A stretch of DNA of 64,000 nt from JACCWP01 sp963785115 (GTDB lineage Bacteria; Actinomycetota; Actinomycetes; Propionibacteriales; Nocardioidaceae). The notes under the pieces were generated by a model. The model searched no databases. It was not told where the DNA came from and was given only the letters and a program-made list of their open reading frames with translations. The DNA lies in assembly GCA_963785115.1 (NCBI GenBank), contig CAWATY010000006.1, positions 372,001 through 436,000 of the forward strand, given 5' to 3'. Positions 45,397 through 53,527 of the stretch are shown here, piece by piece; positions within the stretch are counted from its first letter, which is position 1; each line of letters begins with the position of its first letter. Position numbers and translations under genes: made by a program.

Positions 45397-46284
45397 TGAG
45401 CGACCGCAGGCCGGACGACCAGGCCCCGCTGTTCCCGCGCCGCCCGCTGGCGGAGCGGGCGGGGTCCGCCTCGACCACGCAGCCGCGCGACGACAGCGCC
45501 GGCAACGGCCAGACCCCGGCAGAGGGCGCGGACGGCTCGTCGTCGACCTCGGCGTCGACCTCCACGTCGAGGCCGGCGCGGAAGCGGGCGGCGAAGTCGC
45601 CGGCCAAGCCGGTCTCGCGACCGGAATCCCGCCAGGCCTCCACCACCACGCCGCCGCCGGAGGCGCCGGCGGTCACGCCGCGCACCGAGCCGGCGCGCAC
45701 CGACGAGCCGACCTCGCAGGCCACGCCCGAGCGGGCTGTCGACGCGGGTCCGCCTACGGCGTCGATGCCGCCGGTGGGGAGCTCGTCCGGCGTCGCTTCC
45801 CGTACGGCCACGCCGACGGGGGGCCCGCCACCGGCGGCCGCCGCCCCGGCTGAGGCCACCTCGAGCACGCCGACGCCGACCCCCGCCGCCCGGCCTGCCA
45901 AGCCCAAGCAGACCCGCAAGGCCCGGCTGCGGATGGTCCGGGTCGACCCGTGGTCGGTGATGAAGATGTCGTTCGCGCTGTCGTTCGCGCTGGCGGTGGT
46001 CACGGTGATCGCCGTCTTCATCGTCTGGTCCGTGCTCGACGCGGCCGGCGTCTGGACGTCGATCAACAGCAGCGTCGCCTCGCTCGGTCGAGCCGAGCGC
46101 CGGCCAGTCCGAGTTCGACGTGCAGGAATACGTCGGCCTGGGCCGGGTCATGGGCCTGACGCTCGTCATCGCCGCCGCCGACGTCGTCCTGCTCACCGCC
46201 CTCGCCACCCTCAGCGCCTTCATGTACAACCTCGCCGCCGCCCTCCTCGGCGGCCTCGAGGTCACCCTCGCCGAGGACCGCTGA
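45396..46284 (+). pseudogene. DUF3566 transmembrane protein, frame broken near 46088
   Basis: The gene directly after gyrA in actinobacteria. From the ATG at 45396 come about 180 disordered Pro/Ala/Thr residues, then the domain start RMVRVDPWSVMKMSFALSFA and the first membrane helix. After INSSVASLG the frame turns into Arg-rich shadow sequence; skipping one nucleotide restores QSEFDVQEYVGLGRVMGL, the second helix and the typical end LGGLEVTLAEDR with a stop at 46284. The break falls in a tight GC hairpin (46081-46099), a place prone to sequencing errors. The function is unknown; the family is linked to DNA gyrase and division genes by position only. Confidence 0.75.
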
Positions 46285-46293
46285 CGCCTCCGG

Positions 46294-46319
46294 GGTTTCC
46301 CACGTTCCCTTGGGAAACC
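46294..46319. terminator. first hairpin after gyrB-gyrA-DUF3566 operon
   Basis: A 9-bp perfect stem, GGTTTCCCA (46294-46302) with TGGGAAACC (46311-46319), and an 8-nt loop, ten bases after the DUF3566 stop. Confidence 0.65.
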
Positions 46320-46322
46320 GAA

Positions 46323-46352
46323 GGTTCCACCGTCTTGCTACACGGTGGAACC
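46323..46352. terminator. second hairpin after gyrB-gyrA-DUF3566 operon
   Basis: An 11-bp perfect stem, GGTTCCACCGT (46323-46333) with ACGGTGGAACC (46342-46352), and an 8-nt loop. The tandem arrangement with the preceding hairpin insulates the gyrase operon from the tRNA gene. Confidence 0.7.
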
Positions 46353-46452
46353 CCGGGTTTCGCGGTGGAAGCACGTCGTACGGGCCGGCCAGATCCGGTT
46401 CGCGGGCCCCGCGACGGATGGGATAGCCTCGACGGCCGGCGACACCGCACGC

Positions 46453-46526
46453 GGGCCTATAGCTCAGACGGTTAGAGCGCTTCCCTGATAAGGAAGAGGT
46501 CAGAGGTTCAAGTCCTCTTAGGCCCA
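46453..46526 (+). tRNA. tRNA-Ile (GAT)
   Basis: 74 nt; the 7-bp acceptor stem pairs GGGCCTA with TAGGCCC, discriminator A, anticodon loop CTGATAA, T loop TTCAAGT. The 3' CCA is not encoded (CCCA follows). It is in the usual place after gyrA. Confidence 0.97.
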
Positions 46527-46555
46527 CCCACTGCGTCGCCCCGGAGGAGGTCGAA

Positions 46556-46702
46556 GTGAAGAAGCTGGCCGCACTGCTCCTCGCCGCCGCGGGCGCGGTC
46601 TGGGCCATCCGCCGCTCCCGGGCCGACCAGGCCGAGGCAGACCTGTGGGCCGAGGCCACCGACTCCGTCGAGCCGGCCAAGGCACCGACCGCACGGCGCT
46701 GA
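46556..46702 (+). CDS. DLW-39 family small protein
   Basis: A 48-residue peptide between tRNA-Ile and tRNA-Ala. It has one hydrophobic segment (KKLAALLLAAAGAVWAI), a basic RRSR, and the name-giving motif EADLWAEATD. This is the actinobacterial DLW-39 family, always found near gyrA and the tRNA genes; its function is unknown and it is likely a single-pass membrane peptide. The GTG at 46556 has a strong GGAGGAGG site 5 nt upstream. Confidence 0.85.
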   Translation: MKKLAALLLAAAGAVWAIRRSRADQAEADLWAEATDSVEPAKAPTARR

Positions 46703-46712
46703 CCCCCTCCCC

Positions 46713-46788
46713 GGGGACGTAGCTCAACTGGCAGAGCACCGCCTTTGCAAGGCGGGGGTTGAGGGTTCGAGTCCCTTCGTCTCCACCA
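46713..46788 (+). tRNA. tRNA-Ala (TGC)
   Basis: 73 nt plus an encoded CCA; acceptor GGGGACG with CGTCTCC, anticodon loop TTTGCAA, T loop TTCGAGT. Follows DLW-39 by 10 bp. Confidence 0.97.
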
Positions 46789-46818
46789 CGGCTGATCTGA
46801 TCCTGCTAGGAAGAACGG

Positions 46819-47463
46819 ATGAGCACTCCGCAGGAACCAGCCGTCTCCTATCCGATCCGGTTCTCGGTCGACTACCCGGACCGAGATCTCAACCGGCTCA
46901 CCACGTTCTTCCGACTGTTCACGGTCATCCCCATCGCGATCGTGCTGTCGAGCGTCGACGGGGGCGTGTGGCAGTGGGACTCCGACTACGGGACCGGGGC
47001 GGCCACCGGAGCGGGAGGGCTGCTGTTCGTCGGACCGTTGCTGATGATCCTGTTCCGGCAGAAGTACCCGAGGTGGTGGTTCGACTGGAACCGCGAGCTG
47101 ATGCGGTTCTCCGCCCGGGTCGGCGTCTACTTCAGCCTGATGGACGACCGGTACCCGTCGACCGACGAACAGCAGTCGGTGCGATTCGACATCGACTATC
47201 CGGATGTCCCGAGAGATCTGAACCGGTGGCTACCGCTGGTGAAGTGGCTCCTCGCGATCCCGCACTACATCGTGTTGTTCGTGCTGTACATCGCGGCGTT
47301 CGTGGTGGTGGTCATCGCATGGTTCGCGATCCTGTTCACCGGCCGGTATCCGCGCGGCATGTTCGACTTCCTCGTGGGGGTGACCAGGTGGCAGAACCGT
47401 GTGGTGGGCTACGCGTTCCTGCTCGTCACGGACCGCTACCCACCGTTCAGCCTGGCGGCGTGA
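46819..47463 (+). CDS. DUF4389 domain-containing membrane protein
   Basis: A 214-residue protein with a tandem DUF4389 arrangement: each half begins with a polar FSVDYPDRDLNRLTTFFRL or FDIDYPDVPRDLNRWLPL motif followed by one or two membrane segments (VIPIAIVLSSVDG; YIVLFVLYIAAFVVVVIAWFAIL), and the end reads GYAFLLVTDRYPPF. Its function is unknown. ATG with AGGAAGAACGG upstream. The stop codon lies inside the left arm of a strong terminator. Confidence 0.82.
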   Translation: MSTPQEPAVSYPIRFSVDYPDRDLNRLTTFFRLFTVIPIAIVLSSVDGGVWQWDSDYGTGAATGAGGLLFVGPLLMILFRQKYPRWWFDWNRELMRFSARVGVYFSLMDDRYPSTDEQQSVRFDIDYPDVPRDLNRWLPLVKWLLAIPHYIVLFVLYIAAFVVVVIAWFAILFTGRYPRGMFDFLVGVTRWQNRVVGYAFLLVTDRYPPFSLAA

Positions 47464-47483
47464 TCCGCTGATCACGCCGCCAG
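47452..47483. terminator. strong hairpin overlapping the DUF4389 stop codon
   Basis: A 14-bp perfect stem, CTGGCGGCGTGATC (47452-47465) with GATCACGCCGCCAG (47470-47483), and a 4-nt loop. The left arm holds the last codons and the TGA stop. It can serve both convergent genes. Confidence 0.85.
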
Positions 47484-47524
47484 CCCGCTCCTGATCCACG
47501 TCACCTGGCCACGTCACCTGGCAG

Positions 47525-47824
47525 TCACGCAGCGGGGTGGCCGTGGTGTCCCGGGTGCCCGAGGCGGTGGTGGTGCGCCACCGCCAGCGCCGCCACCGCG
47601 ATCACCAGCATGACGCCGATGGCGATGGCGAAGACGTACCAGCCGCTGAGGCCCGAATCGGCGACGGTGGCAACAGGCGACGCAGGCGACTGCTCGACGG
47701 AGTCTCCGGTGTGGTCGGGCAGGGGGAGCTTGGCGAACGCCGTGGTGGCGGTGAGCATCACGGTGACGAAAACGGTGGCGGCGGTTGCCATCAGCGCACC
47801 GCCGAACCTGACGAATGCAGACAT
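47525..47824 (-). CDS. small exported membrane protein, unknown
   Basis: A 99-residue protein with an N-terminal signal-like segment (GALMATAATVFVTVMLTATTAFA), a short outer stretch, one membrane helix (GWYVFAIAIGVMLVIAVAALAV) and a His/Gly-rich cytosolic end (HHHRLGHPGHHGHP) that could bind metal. The ATG at 47824 has GGAGG 5 nt upstream. I do not recognise a family. Two 13-bp direct repeats (CACGTCACCTGGC) lie just downstream, near 47498-47523. Confidence 0.6.
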   Translation of the reverse strand: MSAFVRFGGALMATAATVFVTVMLTATTAFAKLPLPDHTGDSVEQSPASPVATVADSGLSGWYVFAIAIGVMLVIAVAALAVAHHHRLGHPGHHGHPAA

Positions 47825-48011
47825 GCGAACCTCCGGAGCTTCGACCTAGATGGCCGGCAACGACGAGATGTCGTTGGGTTCTCACCGTGCTCTCGTGAGT
47901 CGCCCACGGCTATACGGTCTTTGGCTAGTGCGGCGCGACGTACGCCATTAAGCGGACGCGGCTGCGGGCCATGGGGGCGTACCCTGGGGGCACCGTCCAC
48001 GGGGTGATCAG

Positions 48012-48797
48012 ATGAGCGTCCAAGCCACAGTCACCGAACACGACCTGCGCCACCTCTTGCAATTGGTCGACGAGGCCGAGTACGCGCCGGACGGCGAAGA
48101 GTTCCCCTCGTCAGTGCTCGTCGGCCTGCACCGCATCATCCCCGCCGCCGACATCACCTTCCAGCTGATGCGCAGCCGGAACCGCACGACGATCGAGGCC
48201 GGCGGGCTGTGGGTCGATCCTGACGGTGGCGTGCACGACATGAACGACGGCAGCGACGGCATCGACGACGAGATGCAGGCGCTCTTCTGGTCGGCCTTCT
48301 GGGAGGACGGGGGCTGCAGCCTCCCCCAGGACACCGGTGACTACACCAGCGTGCTGCGTGGCTCGGACGAGGTTTCGGGGTGGGACATCGCGAACAGCGC
48401 GATGAACGACCTCCAGCGGCAGCTGGGTGTCAAGCACGAGGTCACGGTGCCGCTCCCGCCTCAGGGCGAGATGGACCGGCGACTGCTCCTGTTCCGCGAC
48501 GACGGGCCGGACTTCAGCGATCGCGAGGTGCTGCTGCTGACGATCTTCCGCCCGCACCTGATCGAGCTGCACGACCGTCAACAGCGGCGACGTCTGGGCC
48601 AGCCAGAGCTGACGCCGCGCCAGTGGGAGATCCTGCGACAGGTGGCCGCCGGCCACAGCAACAGGCAGATCGCGAGGGCGCTCGCCGTGTCCGAGGCAAC
48701 CGTTCGCAAGCACCTCGAGCACATCTTCTTGCGCCTCGACGTCGCCAGCCGCACGGCGGCCGTCGCCAAGGTGACGCCCTTCCTGTACGTGGCCTGA
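48012..48797 (+). CDS. LuxR-type transcriptional regulator
   Basis: A 261-residue regulator. The C-terminal LuxR HTH (about 200-255) reads LTPRQWEILRQVAAGHSNRQ, IARALAVSEATVRKHL and VASRTAAVAKV. The N-terminal 190 residues look like a GAF-like sensor (HRIIPAADITFQL, DRRLLLFRDDGPDFSDRE), without an AHL-binding signature, so this is not a quorum regulator by sequence. ATG with GGGGTGATC upstream. The following SDR gene starts immediately at its stop, so they form an operon. Confidence 0.82.
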   Translation: MSVQATVTEHDLRHLLQLVDEAEYAPDGEEFPSSVLVGLHRIIPAADITFQLMRSRNRTTIEAGGLWVDPDGGVHDMNDGSDGIDDEMQALFWSAFWEDGGCSLPQDTGDYTSVLRGSDEVSGWDIANSAMNDLQRQLGVKHEVTVPLPPQGEMDRRLLLFRDDGPDFSDREVLLLTIFRPHLIELHDRQQRRRLGQPELTPRQWEILRQVAAGHSNRQIARALAVSEATVRKHLEHIFLRLDVASRTAAVAKVTPFLYVA

Positions 48798-49577
48798 ATG
48801 GCCGCTTCCGCAGGCGTTGCACTGGTGACCGGCGTGGGCCGGCGCCGCTCGATCGGCGTCGGTCTGGCCGTCGGCCTTGCCCGCGACGGCTGGGATCTCG
48901 CCCTGAGCCACTGGTCGCCGTACGACGACCGGCTCGGCATGGAACGCGCCCCGGACGACCCCGAGACGGTGGCCGAGCAGTGCCGCGCCGGGGGCAGCCG
49001 GGTCGTCCTGCTGCCCGGCGACCTGGCCGACCCGCAGATCCCTGGCCGGCTGGTGACCGCCGCCACCGAGAGTCTCGGCCCGGTGAGCGCGCTGGTGATG
49101 TCCCACGGTGAATCCGTCGACAGCTCCATCCTGACCACGACCGTGGACAGCTGGGACCGCCACTTCGCCGTCAACGCGCGCGCCAGCTGGCTGCTGATCA
49201 AGGCATTCGCCGAGCAGCTCCCCGACGCTCCCGCACCGGCCGGCGAGGTACGCGGCCGGATCGTCGCCCTGACCAGCGACGCCGTCGTCCACAACACGCC
49301 GTACGGCGCGAGCAAGGGCGCCCTCGACCGCATCGTCGTCGCCGCAGCGGTGGAGCTGGCGCACCTCGGCGTACGCGCCAACGCGATCAACCCTGGCCCG
49401 ATCGACACCGGCTGGATGAGCGACGAGGTCCGCGCGGCGTGCGTCGCCGGGACCCCGGCCGGCCTGCTCGGCACCCCGGAGAACACCGCCGACCTGGTGC
49501 GCTTCCTGCTCTCTCACCAGGGCTCGTGGATCAACGGGCAGCTGCTGCACAGCAACGGCGGCCTGGGGGCCGGCTGA
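48798..49577 (+). CDS. SDR family oxidoreductase
   Basis: A 259-residue NAD(P)-dependent short-chain dehydrogenase. The nucleotide loop is TGVGRRRSIGVGLA at residues 11-24 (a split glycine motif as in enoyl-ACP-reductase-like SDRs), the catalytic Ser is in ALTSDAVV near 155, Tyr-x3-Lys is in YGASKGALD near 168, and INPGPIDTGWM follows. The start ATG directly follows the regulator stop (TGAATG). The substrate is unknown; regulation by the preceding LuxR protein is likely. Confidence 0.85.
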   Translation: MAASAGVALVTGVGRRRSIGVGLAVGLARDGWDLALSHWSPYDDRLGMERAPDDPETVAEQCRAGGSRVVLLPGDLADPQIPGRLVTAATESLGPVSALVMSHGESVDSSILTTTVDSWDRHFAVNARASWLLIKAFAEQLPDAPAPAGEVRGRIVALTSDAVVHNTPYGASKGALDRIVVAAAVELAHLGVRANAINPGPIDTGWMSDEVRAACVAGTPAGLLGTPENTADLVRFLLSHQGSWINGQLLHSNGGLGAG

Positions 49578-49636
49578 GGGACGACCATCGCTCTCGGCCG
49601 GGCACCGCGCCTTGCGGGCCGGTCGTGCGCCTGCTC

Positions 49637-49666
49637 TTGTCGCGGGAGCCTCCAACAGGATAGGAC
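49637..49666 (+). promoter_or_regulatory. promoter candidate of the metallopeptidase gene
   Basis: -35 TTGTCG (49637-49642), 18 bp, -10 TAGGAC (49661-49666), giving a leader of about 65 nt before the ATG at 49738. Confidence 0.4.
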
Positions 49667-49737
49667 TGAGCCCACCGCACGGGCCTCCCTTGTGAGGGCA
49701 GGTCGCCCCAACGTGACGGACACGCACGGAGGCCCCG

Positions 49738-51939
49738 ATGAGACCATCGCACGTTGCTGCCGGCATCGCCTCGATCCTGACCGCGGCCAGCCTGGCCGCG
49801 ATCCCCGCCACCGCGTCGTCCGCGGCGCCGGCGAGCGCCGCCCCGCGGGTGGCGACAGCGCCGGTGAGCGACGTTCGAGAGCTGCCGCCGGACGTGAAGT
49901 TCTCGACGCGTGGGCTCGGCCTGCACAAGACCAAGGCGCGTACGTTCGACAAGGTGGGCACTACACCGCCGGTCGGGACCGTCCGGCAGTGGCTCGGCCG
50001 CGACGACTTCAACGGGACGCTGTACCGCAAGGACTACACGCTGCGCGGCGTGGGCGACCACATCGAGGTCTGGGTCGCCAACGACATCTCCTTCCCCGCC
50101 GGCGACTGCCGGAACCAGATCCCGTCGTCGACGGTGGTCACCGACGCCCAGGTCAACGACCTGGTCAACGAGTTCGACACCAACATGTACCCGAAGGAGA
50201 CCGCCGCGTTCAGCACGCCCCCTGACCGGGACGGGACCAACGCGCTCCTGGGGCCCGACGGCAACGGCAACGGCGGCGTCTACACCGGCGACGGCAACAA
50301 GACCGTGACGCTCGTGGACAACATCCGCGACGACAACTACTACACCTTCCCGGCGGCTCCCACGTACATCGCGGGTTTCCACTCCTCGCAGTTCAACGAG
50401 CTGTTCGACCGCAACGTCATGTCGATCGACGCGTTCGACTGGCTGCACCGCACCGGCGACAACCCCCCGGACGAGCCCACCGACGACCTGTGCACCAGCC
50501 GCCCGGCGCGCCCCAACCTGTACGAGTCGACGTTCGCGCACGAGTGGCAGCACCTCGCGCACTACTACGCCGACCCGTTCGAGGCGATCTGGCTCAACGA
50601 GGGCCTGTCCGACTTCGCCCAGACCCTGACCGGCTACGTCAACGCGCAGGCGACGGTGTTCGACCCCGGCGCCGACAGCCACCTGTTCTGCTTCCAGGGC
50701 TTCGGCACCGTCCAGACGCCGTACAACCCCAACCCGCGCGACTGCGGCGGACCGGAGAACTCCCTGAACCTGTGGGGTGAGGACAACAACCCCAACGCGG
50801 TGCTGGCCGACTACGGCAACGCGTACTCGTTGATGCTGTTCCTCTTCGACCGCTACGGCGCCGACTTCATCTCCGGGCTGCACCAGGACGGCGATCTGCA
50901 GGGCCTCGCGAGCCTGGACGCCGCCCTCGACGCCGAAGGCGTCTCGGACATGTACCGGGTGATCCACGACTTCCAGTCGATGGTGCTGCTCGACAAGCTG
51001 GTCGGTGAGGCGCAGCACGGCGTCGTCCACGGCGTGCCCAGGAACCGGGTGATCTCGGCGAGCCTGCGCTCGACGGTCAACCTGGACAACCCCGACGCCA
51101 ACGACGACCCGGGTGCCGCCCCGAACGGCGCGGACTACGTCGCGCTCAAGGGGGCGCAGGGCAACGTGCTCAAGGGCAAGTTCGTGCGCGGGCTGCGGTT
51201 CACCGGAGCACCGACCCTGCCGTCCGTGCCGCTGGCGTGGACCATCGTGAACGACGACCCGGACCGCCCGGGCAACTCGGTCCTGTTCTCCGGCAACGGC
51301 AACAACACCAACGCCTCCGCGGTCACACAGGTCAGCGTGCCGGTGGCCGACCCGACGCTGAGGTTCCTCGCGAAGTACGGCGCCGAGTTCGGCTACGACT
51401 ACGGGTACGTGGAGGTGTCGACCGACGGCGGGGCCACCTACACGCCCATCCCCGGCGACAAGACCGTCGCCGGGCCGCTCGGGCCCGCCCTCAACGGGAC
51501 GACGACTGGTTTCGAGCCGCACAGCTACGACCTGTCGGCGTACGCCGGGCAGAACGTGCTGCTCGCCTTCCACTACATCAGCGACGGCGGCGTCAACGAG
51601 GGCGGCCTGCTGGTCGACGACATCACCGTCGGCGGCACCAGCGTCAGCGACGGGTCGAGCCTCGCACCGTTCGACTCGCCGACCGAGATCCGCCCGACCC
51701 CGGTGGACAACTGGAACGTGCGGTTCGTGGGCATCGGCGCCGGCGCCGCGCCGGAGGTCCTGCAGCTGGAGCTCGATGGCCGGAACACCATCGTGATGGG
51801 CGCGAACCAGGTCAAGCCGCTCACCAAGTACCAGAAGGTGGTGGCGATCATCGCCTACGACGAGCCGACCGAGCTGGTGCAGCAGTACGCGCCGTACACG
51901 CTGAAGGTGAACGGGGTGCTGCAGGCGGGGGGCGCCTGA
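49738..51939 (+). CDS. secreted zinc metallopeptidase (immune inhibitor A-like C-terminus)
   Basis: A 733-residue exported protein. A Sec signal peptide (VAAGIASILTAASLAAIPATA, cleavage near residue 35) is followed by a propeptide-like stretch. The zinc site is FAHEWQHLAHYYAD near residue 268 (HExxH) with a downstream Glu in WLNEGLSDFA, a pattern like family M30 and relatives, not the HExxHxxGxxH of M10/M12. A beta-rich C-terminal half (EVSTDGGATYTPIPG, HYISDGGVNEGGLLVDDI) resembles the immune inhibitor A accessory domain. The ATG has GGAGG 5 nt upstream. The target protein is unknown. Confidence 0.78.
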   Translation: MRPSHVAAGIASILTAASLAAIPATASSAAPASAAPRVATAPVSDVRELPPDVKFSTRGLGLHKTKARTFDKVGTTPPVGTVRQWLGRDDFNGTLYRKDYTLRGVGDHIEVWVANDISFPAGDCRNQIPSSTVVTDAQVNDLVNEFDTNMYPKETAAFSTPPDRDGTNALLGPDGNGNGGVYTGDGNKTVTLVDNIRDDNYYTFPAAPTYIAGFHSSQFNELFDRNVMSIDAFDWLHRTGDNPPDEPTDDLCTSRPARPNLYESTFAHEWQHLAHYYADPFEAIWLNEGLSDFAQTLTGYVNAQATVFDPGADSHLFCFQGFGTVQTPYNPNPRDCGGPENSLNLWGEDNNPNAVLADYGNAYSLMLFLFDRYGADFISGLHQDGDLQGLASLDAALDAEGVSDMYRVIHDFQSMVLLDKLVGEAQHGVVHGVPRNRVISASLRSTVNLDNPDANDDPGAAPNGADYVALKGAQGNVLKGKFVRGLRFTGAPTLPSVPLAWTIVNDDPDRPGNSVLFSGNGNNTNASAVTQVSVPVADPTLRFLAKYGAEFGYDYGYVEVSTDGGATYTPIPGDKTVAGPLGPALNGTTTGFEPHSYDLSAYAGQNVLLAFHYISDGGVNEGGLLVDDITVGGTSVSDGSSLAPFDSPTEIRPTPVDNWNVRFVGIGAGAAPEVLQLELDGRNTIVMGANQVKPLTKYQKVVAIIAYDEPTELVQQYAPYTLKVNGVLQAGGA

Positions 51940-52749
51940 CTAGTCGTCGTCCCGCTCGAGCTCGGCGGCGGCGGGGTCGAGCACCCGCTGCAGGAACGTC
52001 TTGGTGCGCCGCTCGCGCGGTGACTCCAGCACCTGGGCGGGCTCACCGTCCTCGACGATGCGGCCCTCGTCCATGAACACGACCCGGTCGGCGACCTCGC
52101 GGGCGAAGCTCATCTCGTGGGTGACGACCATCATCGTCATGCCCTCCGACGCCAGGGTCCGCATCACCGCCAGCACCTCGCCGACCAGCTCGGGGTCCAG
52201 CGACGAGGTCGGCTCGTCGAACAGCATCAGGTCGGGCTCCATGGACAGCGCGCGGGCGATGGCGACGCGCTGCTGCTGACCGCCGGACAGCTGCGCCGGA
52301 TAGGCCGTGGCCTTGTCCTGCAGGCCGACCCGTTCGAGGTTGGCCCGGGCGATCCGCTCGGCGTCGGCCTTGTTCCGCTTGAGGCTGCGCCGCTGCGCGA
52401 TCGTCAGGTTGTCCAGCACCCGTAGGTGGGGGAACAGGTTGAACTGCTGGAACACCATGCCGATGCGTCGGCGTACCCGGTCGATGTCGACGTCGGGGTC
52501 GGTGAGCACGACGCCCTCTACCCGGACGGTGCCGCTCGTCGGTTCCTCGAGCTGGTTGATGCAGCGCAGCAGGGTGGACTTGCCCGACCCCGACGGCCCG
52601 ATGACGCAGACAACGTCGCGCTCATGGACGTCGAGATCGATGCCCGCCAGCACCTCGAGGTCGCCGAACGACTTGTGCAGGTCACGGACCTCGATCGCCA
52701 CATCGCTCGCGCCGCCGCTCGTGCCGGCCCGCTCCGTACCCGCGCTCAT
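51940..52749 (-). CDS. polar amino acid ABC transporter ATP-binding protein
   Basis: A 269-residue ATPase of the GlnQ/HisP type. Walker A is GPSGSGKSTLLR near residue 50, the Q-loop VFQQFNLFPHL, the signature LSGGQQQRVAIARAL near 152, Walker B LMLFDEPTSSLD, and the switch His in VVTHEMSFA. The start ATG overlaps the permease stop (ATGA). The last gene of a three-gene operon; its stop abuts that of the convergent metallopeptidase with no gap. Confidence 0.92.
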   Translation of the reverse strand: MSAGTERAGTSGGASDVAIEVRDLHKSFGDLEVLAGIDLDVHERDVVCVIGPSGSGKSTLLRCINQLEEPTSGTVRVEGVVLTDPDVDIDRVRRRIGMVFQQFNLFPHLRVLDNLTIAQRRSLKRNKADAERIARANLERVGLQDKATAYPAQLSGGQQQRVAIARALSMEPDLMLFDEPTSSLDPELVGEVLAVMRTLASEGMTMMVVTHEMSFAREVADRVVFMDEGRIVEDGEPAQVLESPRERRTKTFLQRVLDPAAAELERDDD

Positions 52750-53525
52750 CGCGCCACCGCCTGCTTGGCCTCGAGCCGCCGAACGAGGAAGGACAGCGGC
52801 ACCGTGATGATCAGGTAGCACGCGCCGGCCACGACGATGGCGGTCATCGACTTGGACTGGTTGAGCACGTCGCGACCGTAGAAGGTCAGGTCGAACTCCG
52901 ACAGCGTCAGGCCGAGCACGTAGATGAGCGACGAGTCCTTCGTCAGCAGGATCAGCTCGTTGGTGAGTGGCGGCAGCACGATTCGGAACGCCTGCGGGAC
53001 GACGATCGAGTACGTGGTCCACAGCGACGACATGCCCAGCGACCGCGCGGCCTCGACCTGCCCGCGCGGCACCGCTTGGATGCCGGCGCGGATGGTCTCG
53101 GCGATGTAGGCCGCGCCGACCAGTCCGAGGGCGAGCATGACGGTGGTGACGATCGGGAAAACCGTGTTGAACGCGATCGGCACGCCGAAGCCGAACGCGA
53201 CGAACACCAGCAGTGCCGGCAGGCCGCGGAAGATCTCTATGTACAGCGTGGCGACCCACCGGTACGGCCCGACCGACGACAGCTTCATCAGTGCCAGCAG
53301 CAGGCCGAGCCCGAGGCCGAAGGCGAAACCCACAGCGGTGTAGAGCAGCGTGTTCTTCAGCGCGACCGTGAGCACCCGGGGGAACAGCGACTTCGCGACC
53401 GTCGGATCGAAGAACGCCTCTTGGATCTGGCCCCAGTCGGCGAGCAGCGCGAGCGCGACCAGCGCGACCAAGAGGACCGCGTACTGGACGCCCCGGGCCA
53501 CCCGGGCCCGGCGACGCGGGGACAT
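52746..53525 (-). CDS. polar amino acid ABC transporter permease
   Basis: About 259 residues, five membrane segments, of the HisMQ/GlnP permease class. It starts with LFPRVLTVALKNTLLYTA and has the EAA loop EAARSLGMSSLWTTYSIVVPQAFRIVLPP near residue 170, which docks on the ATPase (first part quoted; Gly and Pro conserved). The ATG at 53525 or a GTG at 53531 that overlaps the binding-protein stop are both possible. Only one permease gene is present, so it would act as a homodimer. Confidence 0.9.
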   Translation of the reverse strand: MSPRRRARVARGVQYAVLLVALVALALLADWGQIQEAFFDPTVAKSLFPRVLTVALKNTLLYTAVGFAFGLGLGLLLALMKLSSVGPYRWVATLYIEIFRGLPALLVFVAFGFGVPIAFNTVFPIVTTVMLALGLVGAAYIAETIRAGIQAVPRGQVEAARSLGMSSLWTTYSIVVPQAFRIVLPPLTNELILLTKDSSLIYVLGLTLSEFDLTFYGRDVLNQSKSMTAIVVAGACYLIITVPLSFLVRRLEAKQAVAR

Positions 53526-53527
53526 GC

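Noticed and set aside
48012..48797. Quorum-sensing LuxR receptor
   Set aside because: The N-terminal half lacks the acyl-homoserine-lactone binding signature and there is no luxI-like gene; only the DNA-binding domain is LuxR type.
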